Below are positions 42,801-51,447 of a stretch of 64,000 nucleotides of DNA, piece after piece; position 1 is the stretch's first letter; each line of letters starts with the position of its first letter. A program made the translations under genes and the position numbers. Source of the DNA: Hyalangium versicolor (GTDB taxonomy: Bacteria > Myxococcota > Myxococcia > Myxococcales > Myxococcaceae); contig NZ_JAHXBF010000009.1 in assembly GCF_020103695.1 (NCBI RefSeq), positions 372,001 to 436,000 of the forward strand, written 5' to 3'. The notes below the pieces were generated by a model that did not search any database, was not told the origin of the DNA, and saw nothing but the letters and a program-made list of their open reading frames with translations.

Positions 42801-44441
42801 TCAAGGCACCGTGAAGAGGCCCACCACGTTCGGATCGATCGTAGAGCTGACGAGGCGGATACCGGTGGCGCTGCTGACGCTCGCGACATCGGTGACACCC
42901 AGGTCCGCCAGTGAGAACGTGACGGCCCCCAGCTTCGACTGCACCGTGCCCACGGGGGTTCCGGTGACGCTCGCAACGCCGCTCGTGTAGTTGATCGTCG
43001 CCAGGGCGTTCGACATGTTGCCCGCGGCCGAAGAGGTGAACTGATTCGCGCGCAGGGAGAGCGAGAACGAGCCCACCGGGGTGTTCGACGCATTGACCAG
43101 CGTGACGACAGTGTCGTCGCCAATCGTTCCGGAGGTCAGCCCCGTCTCGACGATGAAGAAGCGGGTCTTCGCGGTGAAGGCCGTGCCGAACTGGAAGTTA
43201 CCCGAGCCCAGGTTGTTCGCGCCGTCATGGACGCTGAGGCCCGAAGCGGCGGCATTGGCGTTCGCGGGCACCGTGCCACGCGCGTTGGGGGTGTTGGTCC
43301 CCGTGATGCCATTGGCCGTCGCGCCCACGAGGTTCGTGAAGGTGCCCTCCGCGGTGGTGAGGGAGCTCAACTGCGCATTGCCGGTGAGGTTCTCCGGAGT
43401 ACCAGCCGTCACCGTTCCCGTGAAGGCCGCATTGGTCACGACCTGAGGCCCGGAGACCCCCACCACCGGATCCGGCAACGTGGAGATCTCGTAGGCGATG
43501 CGGTTCAGGTTGGTGGCATCGGTCGAGCTGATCCCCAGGCCTGCCGCCGCGCTGTCCGTGCCGACGGACAGGGTACGCGGATCGGCTCCGGTGACCTTCG
43601 CGAACAGCACCGCCGCCGAGAGGTAGCTGCCGTACTTGCTCGCATGGCGGCTGTCCGCGGCGCTCCAGAGGTTGAAGGTTCCCGCGGTGGTTCCATTGGA
43701 GGGATCCGGATCCGCCAACCCCTGATCGACCGCGCGCATGAACCCGTCCCCCACCCGGGCCACGCCCGTGAAGCCCAGATCGCTCCGAGCCTTGAAGTAC
43801 GCGTTGCGCAGGTCGGTCTGCATCTCTGGCAGGCCCGCCGTGCCAGCCGTGTAACTCTGGGCCGAGACCGACGCGGGCGATGCCCAAGTCTCATACAGGA
43901 ACACCCGGGCCGCCGGGTTGCTGCTCACCACGAGGCTCCGCAGGCTGCCAGCACCCGAGGAGAAAGCCGCGGGGTCTCCTCCATGAGCGGTGGGCAGGGG
44001 ACGCGTGCTCTGCTCCTGCAGGACGACGTTGTCCCAGACGCGGCCGATGATCGACGCCTTCGTGGAAGCGTGCCCGCTGAGCGTCTCGCTGCTGACCGCC
44101 TCGATGGTGACGTTGAACGAGAACCCGGCCTGGACGGTCAGCTTCTTGAAGATACCCGGCACCCCACCCTGCGCACTGCCATTGGCATCGGTGATGGCCG
44201 CCTTGTTGTACGAGTACGCCGGCTCCTCGTTGCCGTGGGTGAAGCTGTTGCCCACGAAGAGGATGCTGCCCTGGGTCACCACGGCTCCGCTGGAGCTGCC
44301 CAGTTCTCCGTCCTGCTCCGGCTCCGGGGCGCCACTGCAACCGGCGCTGAACGCCAGAAGCGTCATCGCCGCCAGCCCCAGCAGACCTGTCCTACGGGGA
44401 CGGCTCACAGGGAACGAAGCATCCAGTGGGGTGCGGCGCAT
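42801..44441 (-). CDS. SGNH-hydrolase-like lipoprotein
   Basis: 546 residues. The lipobox is SAGC (Cys35). Block I of SGNH hydrolases reads ILFVGNSFTHGN (nucleophile Ser66). Asn and Gly blocks are less sure, and SRHASKYGSYLSAAV carries a D..H-type pair (Asp in AADSRH) that would complete the site. The C-terminal third is beta-sheet-rich (repeated TGT, NAxxG and FSLSL strands), probably a binding or surface domain. SGNH enzymes remove acyl or acetyl groups from lipids or glycans; the target is unknown. A palindrome lies just before the gene. Confidence 0.7.
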   Translation of the reverse strand: MRRTPLDASFPVSRPRRTGLLGLAAMTLLAFSAGCSGAPEPEQDGELGSSSGAVVTQGSILFVGNSFTHGNEEPAYSYNKAAITDANGSAQGGVPGIFKKLTVQAGFSFNVTIEAVSSETLSGHASTKASIIGRVWDNVVLQEQSTRPLPTAHGGDPAAFSSGAGSLRSLVVSSNPAARVFLYETWASPASVSAQSYTAGTAGLPEMQTDLRNAYFKARSDLGFTGVARVGDGFMRAVDQGLADPDPSNGTTAGTFNLWSAADSRHASKYGSYLSAAVLFAKVTGADPRTLSVGTDSAAAGLGISSTDATNLNRIAYEISTLPDPVVGVSGPQVVTNAAFTGTVTAGTPENLTGNAQLSSLTTAEGTFTNLVGATANGITGTNTPNARGTVPANANAAASGLSVHDGANNLGSGNFQFGTAFTAKTRFFIVETGLTSGTIGDDTVVTLVNASNTPVGSFSLSLRANQFTSSAAGNMSNALATINYTSGVASVTGTPVGTVQSKLGAVTFSLADLGVTDVASVSSATGIRLVSSTIDPNVVGLFTVP

Positions 44442-44494
44442 GACAGGGTCCTCCTCGAGGGCACGGACTCACGGCAGCACCTTACTTAAACTGA

Positions 44495-44516
44495 TTTTCC
44501 TTTATTTCAAGGAAAA
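44495..44516. promoter_or_regulatory. AT-rich palindrome between RiPP precursor and SGNH gene
   Basis: TTTTCCTT (44495-44502) and AAGGAAAA (44509-44516) are perfect arms around TATTTC. The site lies 54 bases upstream of the SGNH gene start and 22 bases past the stop of the precursor gene at 44538. It may act as an operator for the SGNH gene or as the end of the precursor transcript. The AT-rich stem is unusual in this genome. Confidence 0.35.
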
Positions 44517-44537
44517 CAAGATGACGCTCCGCGGCGT

Positions 44538-44780
44538 TCAGGAATCCAGATCGCGGCAGACCAGCGTCAGCGAGAGACAGTTGATGCTCAGGAAGCAGCA
44601 CAACTCCGGACAGGTCACGGGTAGGGGTCGCCCGCCAGTGATCTCACTCAGCTCGGACTCCTCGAGCTCCGTGAGCGGCACGCCGGAAGGGTTCTCCGGA
44701 AGCGCGGCGCGCTGTTCGAGCGGGAGACTCGCGCGGTACTCCGGATCCTTCCACGCCTGGACGATCATCGCGGTGTTCAT
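44538..44780 (-). CDS. Mersacidin/lichenicidin-family class II lantibiotic precursor
   Basis: 80 residues from ATG 44780, with CAGGAG upstream. The leader is characteristic of this family: MNTAMIVQAWKDPEYRASL, then RAALPENPSG and ELSEITGG, with Gly-Gly at 49-50. The 30-residue core (51-80, starting RPLPVTCPELCC and ending CRDLDS) has five Cys and five Ser/Thr, so up to four or five thioether or disulfide links are possible. Class II precursors are normally modified by a LanM and cut and exported by a C39-containing transporter. None is visible between 36 and 51 kb, so the enzyme must be elsewhere or the gene is an orphan. The nearest RiPP enzymes in the window are 40 kb away, at 1-4.7 kb. Confidence 0.85.
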   Translation of the reverse strand: MNTAMIVQAWKDPEYRASLPLEQRAALPENPSGVPLTELEESELSEITGGRPLPVTCPELCCFLSINCLSLTLVCRDLDS

Positions 44781-44854
44781 GGTGTTCTCCTGGGAAGCCG
44801 GGAGAGGGAAAGGGCTCCCCACAGAGAGTCTTCCGCGCGCGTGTTTGTGATGCG

Positions 44855-45283
44855 CTACGGCCAGGTGCCTTCGGAGGCCGAGCCCCAGCCCGCTTCTCCG
44901 TCGACCGGCTTCTCCGCTGCGCCGGAACGCCGTGTCCGAATGGGCGGGCTCCCGTCGAGCCAGTCCCACTTCTCTCCCGTCCAGAGCATCTCGCGCCAGC
45001 CCAGGCGCGCGGCGGCTTCACGGGCTCGGGCTCTATGAGCAATGAGCGCCCAGCCTTCTCGAGACTGCTTGCTCTCCCCGCTCTTGAACTTCAGGAGCCG
45101 CTGCTGACCGCGGGCCTCCTCGCAGTCCGCATCCCAGATGGCGTGGTTCTTGAGTCGCTCTCCCTGGTAGTCCACGCCGTTCCGGTCGCACCAGGCGAAC
45201 ACATCCTTGGCCCGGACCAGCTTGGAGCCCTTCGAGAGTTCCGTGACAGCTTCCACCAGGAGAGCAGCGGTCATGACACGCAT
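44855..45283 (-). CDS. Hypothetical protein, 142 aa
   Basis: 142 residues if it starts at ATG 45283; ATG 45274 is equally possible, and neither has a clear ribosome-binding site. The N-terminal 60 residues (AALLVEAVTELSKGSKLVRAKDVFAWCDRNG) suggest a small helical domain. GWALIAHRARAREAAARLGW and a Trp-rich KWDWLDG follow, then a polar Gly-rich tail. No family is recognised. It lies 74 bases upstream of the lantibiotic precursor on the same strand, so it might share a transcript with it. Confidence 0.45.
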   Translation of the reverse strand: MRVMTAALLVEAVTELSKGSKLVRAKDVFAWCDRNGVDYQGERLKNHAIWDADCEEARGQQRLLKFKSGESKQSREGWALIAHRARAREAAARLGWREMLWTGEKWDWLDGSPPIRTRRSGAAEKPVDGEAGWGSASEGTWP

Positions 45284-45425
45284 GGGGGGCGCACCGGGGC
45301 AGAGCAGTGACGAGGACCAACCTACTGCGTGGGGCCCCATCCAATGGCCATGAGCACTCCATGCCTTTGTCATGGTTCTGTCATGAGAATCCAAGACCGG
45401 AGGCAGTGGAGCAGTGCCCGAAATG

Positions 45426-45454
45426 ATCACCCGTGATGCTTATTGAGTACTCAA
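45426..45454. promoter_or_regulatory. Two adjacent palindromes
   Basis: ATCAC-CC-GTGAT (45426-45437) and the perfect 12-base palindrome TTGAGTACTCAA (45443-45454) lie five bases apart, in the divergent region before the hypothetical gene and the hybrid histidine kinase gene. Dyad sites of this size often bind dimeric regulators. No regulator can be named. Confidence 0.3.
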
Positions 45455-45605
45455 CCTGGGAGGTCGGAAATAGGTGAAGGAGGTTTCTGGTCTCGTCGAG
45501 ATGCCAATCCTCTCGACCCACCTTCCCCGCTGGCTCGTCTGGGGGGCAGCCATCCGAAAGGTTTCCCCTCGAATTCCTAGCTGCCTGCTTTTGCTCACGA
45601 GAATG

Positions 45606-45619
45606 CGGATCCGGATCCG
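45606..45619. promoter_or_regulatory. 14-base perfect palindrome upstream of the hybrid kinase
   Basis: CGGATCCGGATCCG is its own reverse complement and ends 61 bases before the chosen start of the sensor kinase gene. It could be an operator. A chance match in GC-rich DNA is possible. Confidence 0.25.
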
Positions 45620-45680
45620 GTAGACCGGCTTTTCCCCGGCGCAGCTCCTCGCTACGGTGCCGCCTCTCCAGGTCCGCCCC

Positions 45681-48600
45681 ATGCCCCCCGCTTCACGTAG
45701 CCACCTCCGAGCACCTCCCTCCGATCCCGCCGCGGGCCGGCGCTCCCGGTGTGTCTTCGCGACCGTGCTGCTCGTGGGTCTGCTCGGAGGCGCGCTCCCA
45801 GCCTCGGCCCTTGATCCGGACAAGTCCCTGGTCCAGTTCCCCCACCGCGTCTGGCAGACGACCGATGGGCTCCCGGAGAACGCCATTGAGGCTCTCGCGC
45901 AGACGCCCGATGGCTACCTCTGGTCCGGCACCTGGGAGGGACTCGTCCGCTTCGATGGCGTGCACTTCACCGTCTTCGATTTGATCAACACCCCTGCCCT
46001 CCAGGGACGCACCATCCGCTGTCTGGCCACGGATCCGGCAGGAACCTTGTGGATCGGCACCGACGTGGGGCTCACCCGCATGAGCCAGGGCATCTTCTCC
46101 GCCGTCAACGCGGCGCCCGAAGTTCCACTGCGGCACCTCCACGCGCTGCTCCCCACGAGGGATGGCTCGCTCTGGATCGCCACCGACGGCCATGGACTGC
46201 TGCGGTACTCCGAGGGCCGCTTCCAGGTGTGGACCACCGATACCGGCCTGGCCCACAACCGCGTTGGTGCGCTCGTCGAGGATCCCAAAGGAAGGCTTTG
46301 GGTGGGCACGCCGAAGGGCCTGCAGTTCTGGGACGGCACGGCGCTGCAACCGGGCCCCTCGTTGCCGGAGCAGGCCAATGCCTCGGTGCTGTCGCTCGCC
46401 GCGGAAAAGGACGGCACCCTCTGGATCGGCACCGAGGATGGCACTGTGTACCAGTTGCGCGATCAGCGCCTGCGGCCCGTCCCCGAGGCGAGCCTACCGG
46501 GCTCTCCCGTCGGAGCGCTCTTCGTGGACCGGCTGAACACCCTCTGGGTGGGCAGCACCGGTCTGGGCATGCTGCGCCTGGCCCAAGGCCGACGCTTCAC
46601 CTTCGATGTCACCCAGGGTCTGGTGAGCAACACGGTGATCGCCTTCCTGGAGGATCTCGAGGGCAACCTCTGGATCGGTGCCTCCGAGGGAGGGCTCCAC
46701 CGCTTCAAGGATGCGCCCTTCACTTCGATGGGCCGCCCCGAGGGACTGCCCCAGGAGGTCGTCACCGCCATCTACGAGGCCCGTGACGGCAGCCTCTGGT
46801 TCGCGGGCCTGGGCAGCGGTGTCACGCGCTGGCAGGACGGGAAGATGACCACGTGGACGACTCGCGACGGCCTCATCCACGACCGCGTCCGCTCCATCAC
46901 CGAGGCCCCCGATGGCAGCATCTGGTTCGCCACCCAGACGGGCCTCAGCCGCTGGGAGCGCGGCGCCATCACCCTGTCGCTCTCCCACGCCCAGGGCCTG
47001 CCGTCGGGGGCCGTGCGCGTGGCGTACTTCGACCGGGAAGGTTCGCTCTGGGCCGGCACCCAGGAGGGCCTGGCGCGGTGGAACGGCGAGCAATTCGAGC
47101 TCCTCACCCGCGCCCAGGGACTGCCCGGCAACTCCATCACGCTGCTCAAGAAGCGGAAGGCCGGAGGCTTCTGGGTGGGCACCGCCGAGGGCGGGCTCGC
47201 CTACTTCCTCAAGGGCCGCCTCGTCCTCGTGGCCGACGAGGGCCGACCGATGTTCAGCGAGGTCCAGGCCCTGCAAGAGGAGCCCGACGGCGTGCTGTGG
47301 ATCGGCACCGACGAGGGCCTCTACCGGTGGAAGCAGGACAACTTCCAGCGCTTCTCCCGCTCCGAGGGCCTGTTCAACGATCGCATCTTCGAGATCCTCC
47401 CGGACGGGCACGGCAACCTGTGGATGAGCTGCAACAAGGGCATCTTCCGCGTGTCCCAGGCGGAGCTGGAGGCCGTGGCCGACGGCCAACTCTCGCACCT
47501 CACCTCGGAGGCCTACGGCACGGATGAGGGCATGCGCGCCGAGGAGTGCAACGGCATCGGCATGCCCGCGGGCATCGTCAGCCGCGATGGCCGGCTGTGG
47601 TTCCCCACCATCCGAGGCGTCGTCGTCTACGATCCGAACAAGCCGTGGCAGACGCAGGCACTGCCCGCCCCCTCGGTGCTCATCGAGGATCTCCTCATCA
47701 ACTCGAGGTCCGTGCCCCTGGCTGTCGAGCGCCCCATCCCCGTGGGAGAGGGCCGGGTGGAGATCCACTACACGGCCACGAGCCTGCGCGCGCCCCAGCA
47801 GCTCACGTTCCGCTACCGGCTGGAGGGCGTGGACGCGGACTGGGTGGAAGCCGGCTCCCGGCGCGAGGCCTACTACACGCACCTGGCCCCCGGGCACTAC
47901 CGGTTCCACGTCGAGGTGGCCTCTCCACATGAGGGGTTCACGCCGTCCGAGGCCACGCTGCTGTTCTCCCTGGAGCCGCGCTTCTACCAGACGTGGAGCT
48001 TCCGCGTGGCGTGCGGACTGCTCACCGCTCTGGTGGTGGCCGGCACCGTGTGGCTGCGCATCCTCCGAGTGCGCCGGCGCGAGCGGCAATTGCAGGCCCG
48101 CGTCGATGAGCGCACCGCCGAGCTCGCCACCGTCAACGGCGACCTGAAGGCTCGCATCCAGGAGCTGCAGGCCACCCGCGAGCGGCTCATCCACGCCGAG
48201 AAGATGGCGGCGGTGGGCACGCTGGCCGCCGGCGTGGGGCACGAGATCAACAACCCCCTGGCCTACATCATCTCCAACCTCCACTACGCCACCTCGGAGG
48301 TGCGCGGCGCTGCTCAACGGGAAGGCCCTCAGGCCGGCTGGGGCGAGGTGGAGCAGGCGCTCGATGAGGCGCTCCAGGGCGCCGATCGCGTGAAGCGCAT
48401 CGTCCAGGACTTGAAGACGTTCTCCCGCATGCAGCCCGAGCGCCTGCGGCGGGTGGATCTCCACGGGGTGATGGAGCTGGCGCTGTCCATCGCGGACGCG
48501 GAGATCCGCCACCGGGCCCGCGTGGTGAAGGAATACGACGAGGGGCTCGAGGTGCTCGGGGACGAGACGCGCCTGGGCCAGGTGTTCCTCAACCTGCTGG

Positions 48601-49352
48601 TCAACGCCGCCCAGGCCATCCCCGAGGGCCACGCGGATCAGCATGAGATCCGCATCACCCTGCGCACCAACGAGCGCGGCCACATCCTGGCGGCGGTGAG
48701 CGACACCGGCTCGGGCATTCCCCCCGAGGTGCTGCCCCGCATCTTCGAGCCCTTCTTCACTACCAAGCCGGTGGGCGTGGGCACCGGGCTGGGGTTGTCC
48801 ATCTGCCACTCCTACATCCAGAACATGGGCGGGGAGATCCGCGTGCGCAGCGAGCAGGGCAAGGGCACCACCTTCGAGGTGGAGCTGCCTCCGGCGCCGA
48901 AGGATCCCTCGGGGGCCCATACCATCCTTCCCGCAGTGGGTCCGTCCTCCCCAGCTCGGGGCCGGCTGTTGATCATCGATGACGAGCCGCTGCTCATCAC
49001 GGCCCTGTCCCGCACGCTGGAGCCCGACCATGAGGTGGTGTCCTTCACCAGCGCGCGCCTGGCCCTGGAGCAGCTGCGCGCCGGGGAGCGCTATGCCCTC
49101 ATCCTCTGTGACCTGATGATGCCGGAGATGACGGGAATGGAGCTGCACGAGACCCTGCGCCACGAAGCCCCCGAGATGGCCGAGCGCATGGTGTTCCTCA
49201 CCGGCGGTGCCTTCACCGAGGCGGCCCGTACCTTCCTGGACAGCACGCACCTGCCCTGGCTGGAGAAGCCCTTCGAGCCGGAACCCCTTCGCGCCCGCCT
49301 CCGAGTGCTGCTCACCGAGCTCGGTCAGCCCTCCAAGGCTCCTGCGGCTTGA
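45681..49352 (+). CDS. Two-component propeller sensor, hybrid histidine kinase with receiver
   Basis: 1223 residues from ATG 45681; the frame also has a GTG at 45657. A signal-anchor (about 30-48) is followed by some 14 repeats of the Reg_prop type (GLxxNxVxxLxEDxxGxLWIGTxxGL), building two beta-propellers up to about 660. A Y_Y_Y domain (about 690-755, LTFRYRLEGVDADWVEAGSRR) and a membrane span (about 780) come next, then HisKA with His854 in VGHEINNPL, HATPase_c (DTGSGIPPE, GVGTGLGLSI) and a receiver (LLIIDDEP, Asp1144 in CDLMMPEM). The sensor should face the periplasm; in Bacteroides such proteins sense glycans. The receiver has no output domain, so the next partner is unknown. Confidence 0.9.
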   Translation: MPPASRSHLRAPPSDPAAGRRSRCVFATVLLVGLLGGALPASALDPDKSLVQFPHRVWQTTDGLPENAIEALAQTPDGYLWSGTWEGLVRFDGVHFTVFDLINTPALQGRTIRCLATDPAGTLWIGTDVGLTRMSQGIFSAVNAAPEVPLRHLHALLPTRDGSLWIATDGHGLLRYSEGRFQVWTTDTGLAHNRVGALVEDPKGRLWVGTPKGLQFWDGTALQPGPSLPEQANASVLSLAAEKDGTLWIGTEDGTVYQLRDQRLRPVPEASLPGSPVGALFVDRLNTLWVGSTGLGMLRLAQGRRFTFDVTQGLVSNTVIAFLEDLEGNLWIGASEGGLHRFKDAPFTSMGRPEGLPQEVVTAIYEARDGSLWFAGLGSGVTRWQDGKMTTWTTRDGLIHDRVRSITEAPDGSIWFATQTGLSRWERGAITLSLSHAQGLPSGAVRVAYFDREGSLWAGTQEGLARWNGEQFELLTRAQGLPGNSITLLKKRKAGGFWVGTAEGGLAYFLKGRLVLVADEGRPMFSEVQALQEEPDGVLWIGTDEGLYRWKQDNFQRFSRSEGLFNDRIFEILPDGHGNLWMSCNKGIFRVSQAELEAVADGQLSHLTSEAYGTDEGMRAEECNGIGMPAGIVSRDGRLWFPTIRGVVVYDPNKPWQTQALPAPSVLIEDLLINSRSVPLAVERPIPVGEGRVEIHYTATSLRAPQQLTFRYRLEGVDADWVEAGSRREAYYTHLAPGHYRFHVEVASPHEGFTPSEATLLFSLEPRFYQTWSFRVACGLLTALVVAGTVWLRILRVRRRERQLQARVDERTAELATVNGDLKARIQELQATRERLIHAEKMAAVGTLAAGVGHEINNPLAYIISNLHYATSEVRGAAQREGPQAGWGEVEQALDEALQGADRVKRIVQDLKTFSRMQPERLRRVDLHGVMELALSIADAEIRHRARVVKEYDEGLEVLGDETRLGQVFLNLLVNAAQAIPEGHADQHEIRITLRTNERGHILAAVSDTGSGIPPEVLPRIFEPFFTTKPVGVGTGLGLSICHSYIQNMGGEIRVRSEQGKGTTFEVELPPAPKDPSGAHTILPAVGPSSPARGRLLIIDDEPLLITALSRTLEPDHEVVSFTSARLALEQLRAGERYALILCDLMMPEMTGMELHETLRHEAPEMAERMVFLTGGAFTEAARTFLDSTHLPWLEKPFEPEPLRARLRVLLTELGQPSKAPAA

Positions 49353-49431
49353 GGCGGGGACCGGACGCTTCACGTTTCTTCATATGCAGTTCCGGTTGCG
49401 GCGCGGACGGACGGGGTAAGTATTGAGGTCC

Positions 49432-50661
49432 ATGGCTGCCGCCGTCCTCGTGCGAACCCTCGTCTTCCTCGTCATCCTCAGCGTGCTCTCCGTCCTGAGC
49501 CACGTCTACCTGTACCGGCGCATCTTCCGGGACACCTCCGGACACCCGGGCTGGCGCAAGGCCGGAGTCATCGCCATGGCGGCCCTGTGCCTGCTCATGC
49601 TGGGCTCGCGGGGACTGGCGTTCGTGCTTCCCGAGGATCTCGTGTTCGCCCTGGCCACCGTGGGGTGGACCTGGATGAGCGTGGCCATCTACCTGCTCCT
49701 GGCCCTCTTCGTCCTGGGCGGGGCGCGCTCCCTGGCAGGCCTCGTGCGGCAGCGGCGGGCGCAGGCCTCCGCACCGGCCGACTCCGCACCGGCTTCGGCT
49801 CCCGCTCCCGCCCCTGCTCCTGTCTCCGAGGAGCGGCGCCAGTTCCTTGCTCGAGCCACCGCCGGCGGAGCGCTGCTCGTCACGGGAGGCATGGTGGGGT
49901 ACGGCACCTGGCGCGCCTTCCACCCTCCCGTCATCAACCGCATCTCCGTCCGGCTGCCCGGCCTGCCCAAGGCGCTGGATGGCGTCACCCTCGTCCAGGT
50001 GAGCGACATCCACGTGGGCCCGCTCATCCAGCGCCGCTTCATGGATGCCATGGTGGCTCAGTGCAACGCGCTCAAACCGGACCTCGTGTGCATCACCGGA
50101 GACCTGGTGGATGGCAGCGTGGAGGACCTGGGCCACGCGGTGGGCGCACTCACGAATCTGCGCAGCCGATATGGCTCCTACTTCGTCACCGGCAACCACG
50201 AGTACTACTCCGGAGACGAGGAGTGGACCGAGGCACTGGAGCGCATGGGCATCCCCGTGCTGCGCAACCGGTTCTTGCGCATCGGCGAGCCGAATGCCTC
50301 GTTTGATCTCGTCGGCGTGGATGACTGGTCCGCGGGCCGCTTCGGCGGTGGCCAGGGATATGATCTCAAGAAGGCCGTGGCGGGCAGGGATCCCGATCGC
50401 GCGGCGGTGCTCCTGGCCCACCAGCCCGCCAACTGGAAGGAGGCCCGCGAGGCAGGCATGGGCCTGCAGCTGTCCGGGCACACCCACGGCGGCCAGTTCT
50501 TCCCCTTCAACCTGGCCGTGTCCGCCATCTGGGACTACGCCGCCGGACACTTCGAGGAGAACGGGCGCCACCTCTACGTGAGCCGGGGCACGGGCTTCTG
50601 GGGACCTCCGGTGCGCATCGCCGCCCCACCGGAGATTGTGCAGGTGACGCTGCTCTCTTGA
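49432..50661 (+). CDS. Membrane-anchored metallophosphoesterase
   Basis: 409 residues from ATG 49432 with GAGG just before; an in-frame TTG at 49423 is an alternative. Three to four membrane spans occupy residues 1-110, then a Pro/Ala linker, a possible fourth or fifth span (about 140-160), and the calcineurin-like domain: VSDIHVG, TGDLVDG, GNHEYY, LLAHQP and SGHTHGGQ give all metal ligands. Similar proteins (YkuE/YpbG-like) hydrolyse lipid-linked or nucleotide phosphates at the membrane. It is followed 21 bases later by a TetR gene on the same strand, which may control it. Confidence 0.85.
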   Translation: MAAAVLVRTLVFLVILSVLSVLSHVYLYRRIFRDTSGHPGWRKAGVIAMAALCLLMLGSRGLAFVLPEDLVFALATVGWTWMSVAIYLLLALFVLGGARSLAGLVRQRRAQASAPADSAPASAPAPAPAPVSEERRQFLARATAGGALLVTGGMVGYGTWRAFHPPVINRISVRLPGLPKALDGVTLVQVSDIHVGPLIQRRFMDAMVAQCNALKPDLVCITGDLVDGSVEDLGHAVGALTNLRSRYGSYFVTGNHEYYSGDEEWTEALERMGIPVLRNRFLRIGEPNASFDLVGVDDWSAGRFGGGQGYDLKKAVAGRDPDRAAVLLAHQPANWKEAREAGMGLQLSGHTHGGQFFPFNLAVSAIWDYAAGHFEENGRHLYVSRGTGFWGPPVRIAAPPEIVQVTLLS

Positions 50662-50682
50662 GGTAGATAGGATGCGGTTCCC

Positions 50683-51321
50683 ATGCGCAAGGAACCGGCG
50701 AAGCGGGAGATCAAGCAAGAGCGCGCGGCACGCACCCGGGTGGAGATTCTCGAGGCGGCCATCACGCTGTTCGCCCGGCGCGGGTTCCTGGCAACGACGA
50801 TGGCGGAGCTGGCCAAGGCCATCCGCATGACGCCTGGCGCGCTCTACTGGCACTTCCCCACGAAGGAGGATCTGCTGCTGGCGGCCATCGACGAGCTGCA
50901 CCAGCGCTATCTCAACGAGTTCGTCGATCTGCTGACCGAGCACCGCAAGCAGGCGGCGCGCGAGCAGATCGTCTCATTCCTGAATCGCACGGCGCAGTTC
51001 CTGCGGTACCACCGTGAGTACGGCATCTTCTTCGGCATGGTGTCCGCCGAAGCCGCCGAGTCCAACGAGCGGGTAGCCGAGGCGCTGCGCGAGAAGCTCG
51101 AGGTCTACGTCCACGTGCTGGCCAGCATCATCCGCTACGGGCAGAAGAAGGCGGAGTTCCGCGCGGACGTGGATCCGGTGCAGACGGCGCACGGGGTGAT
51201 CGGCGCGTACATCGGCCTGCTCGTGCACCAGAACCTGTTCCGGGCGACGGTAACGTACGATCCCGTCCTGGCCTCGCTGGACAAGCTGCTCGTCACCGGC
51301 ATCCAGCCGCTGAAGGAGTAG
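50683..51321 (+). CDS. TetR-family regulator
   Basis: 212 residues. The N-terminal helix-turn-helix (about 18-65) reads RVEILEAAITLFARRGFLATTMAELAKA followed by GALYWHFPTKEDLL, the classic TetR signature. The C-terminal ligand-binding half is helical and similar in length to AcrR/FadR-like members. The ligand is unknown. It is likely co-transcribed with the metallophosphoesterase gene (21-base gap) and ends at a pair of strong hairpins. Confidence 0.9.
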   Translation: MRKEPAKREIKQERAARTRVEILEAAITLFARRGFLATTMAELAKAIRMTPGALYWHFPTKEDLLLAAIDELHQRYLNEFVDLLTEHRKQAAREQIVSFLNRTAQFLRYHREYGIFFGMVSAEAAESNERVAEALREKLEVYVHVLASIIRYGQKKAEFRADVDPVQTAHGVIGAYIGLLVHQNLFRATVTYDPVLASLDKLLVTGIQPLKE

Positions 51322-51345
51322 GAAGCTCCCCTCCGAGCGCGGTTC

Positions 51346-51381
51346 GAGCCAACCTGTCTGCCAGTCCTACAGGTTCGGCTC
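51346..51381. terminator. Hairpin 1 between convergent genes
   Basis: GAGCCAACCTGT (51346-51357) pairs with ACAGGTTCGGCTC (51369-51381), a 12-base stem with one bulge and an 11-base loop. It sits 24 bases after the TetR stop. Likely a terminator for the TetR transcript. Confidence 0.6.
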
Positions 51382-51395
51382 ATGGCCGCCCGACA

Positions 51396-51427
51396 CCGGC
51401 GCTCCCTGGAACCACCAGGAGCGCCGG
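51396..51427. terminator. Hairpin 2 between convergent genes
   Basis: CCGGCGCTCCCTGG (51396-51409) pairs with CCAGGAGCGCCGG (51415-51427), 13 base pairs with one bulged C and a 5-base loop. It lies 20 bases past the stop of the minus-strand amidohydrolase gene, so it probably ends that transcript. Very stable; no T-run. Confidence 0.65.
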
Positions 51428-51447
51428 GCCGAGCGCTGCGGCTCTGC

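Larger units (their letters stand above)
45284..45680. other. Intergenic region with palindromes
   Basis: About 400 bases between the divergent hypothetical gene and the propeller-sensor kinase gene. It holds three small palindromes, listed separately. I see no credible gene or structured RNA. Confidence 0.4.

Noticed and set aside
44538..45283. The 142-residue protein at 44855-45283 as the modifying enzyme for the lantibiotic precursor
   Set aside because: It is far too short for a LanM and has no LanC or dehydratase motif.
46494..49373. A 959-codon open frame on the minus strand
   Set aside because: Antisense of the propeller-sensor kinase gene, with the same low-complexity composition and no motif.
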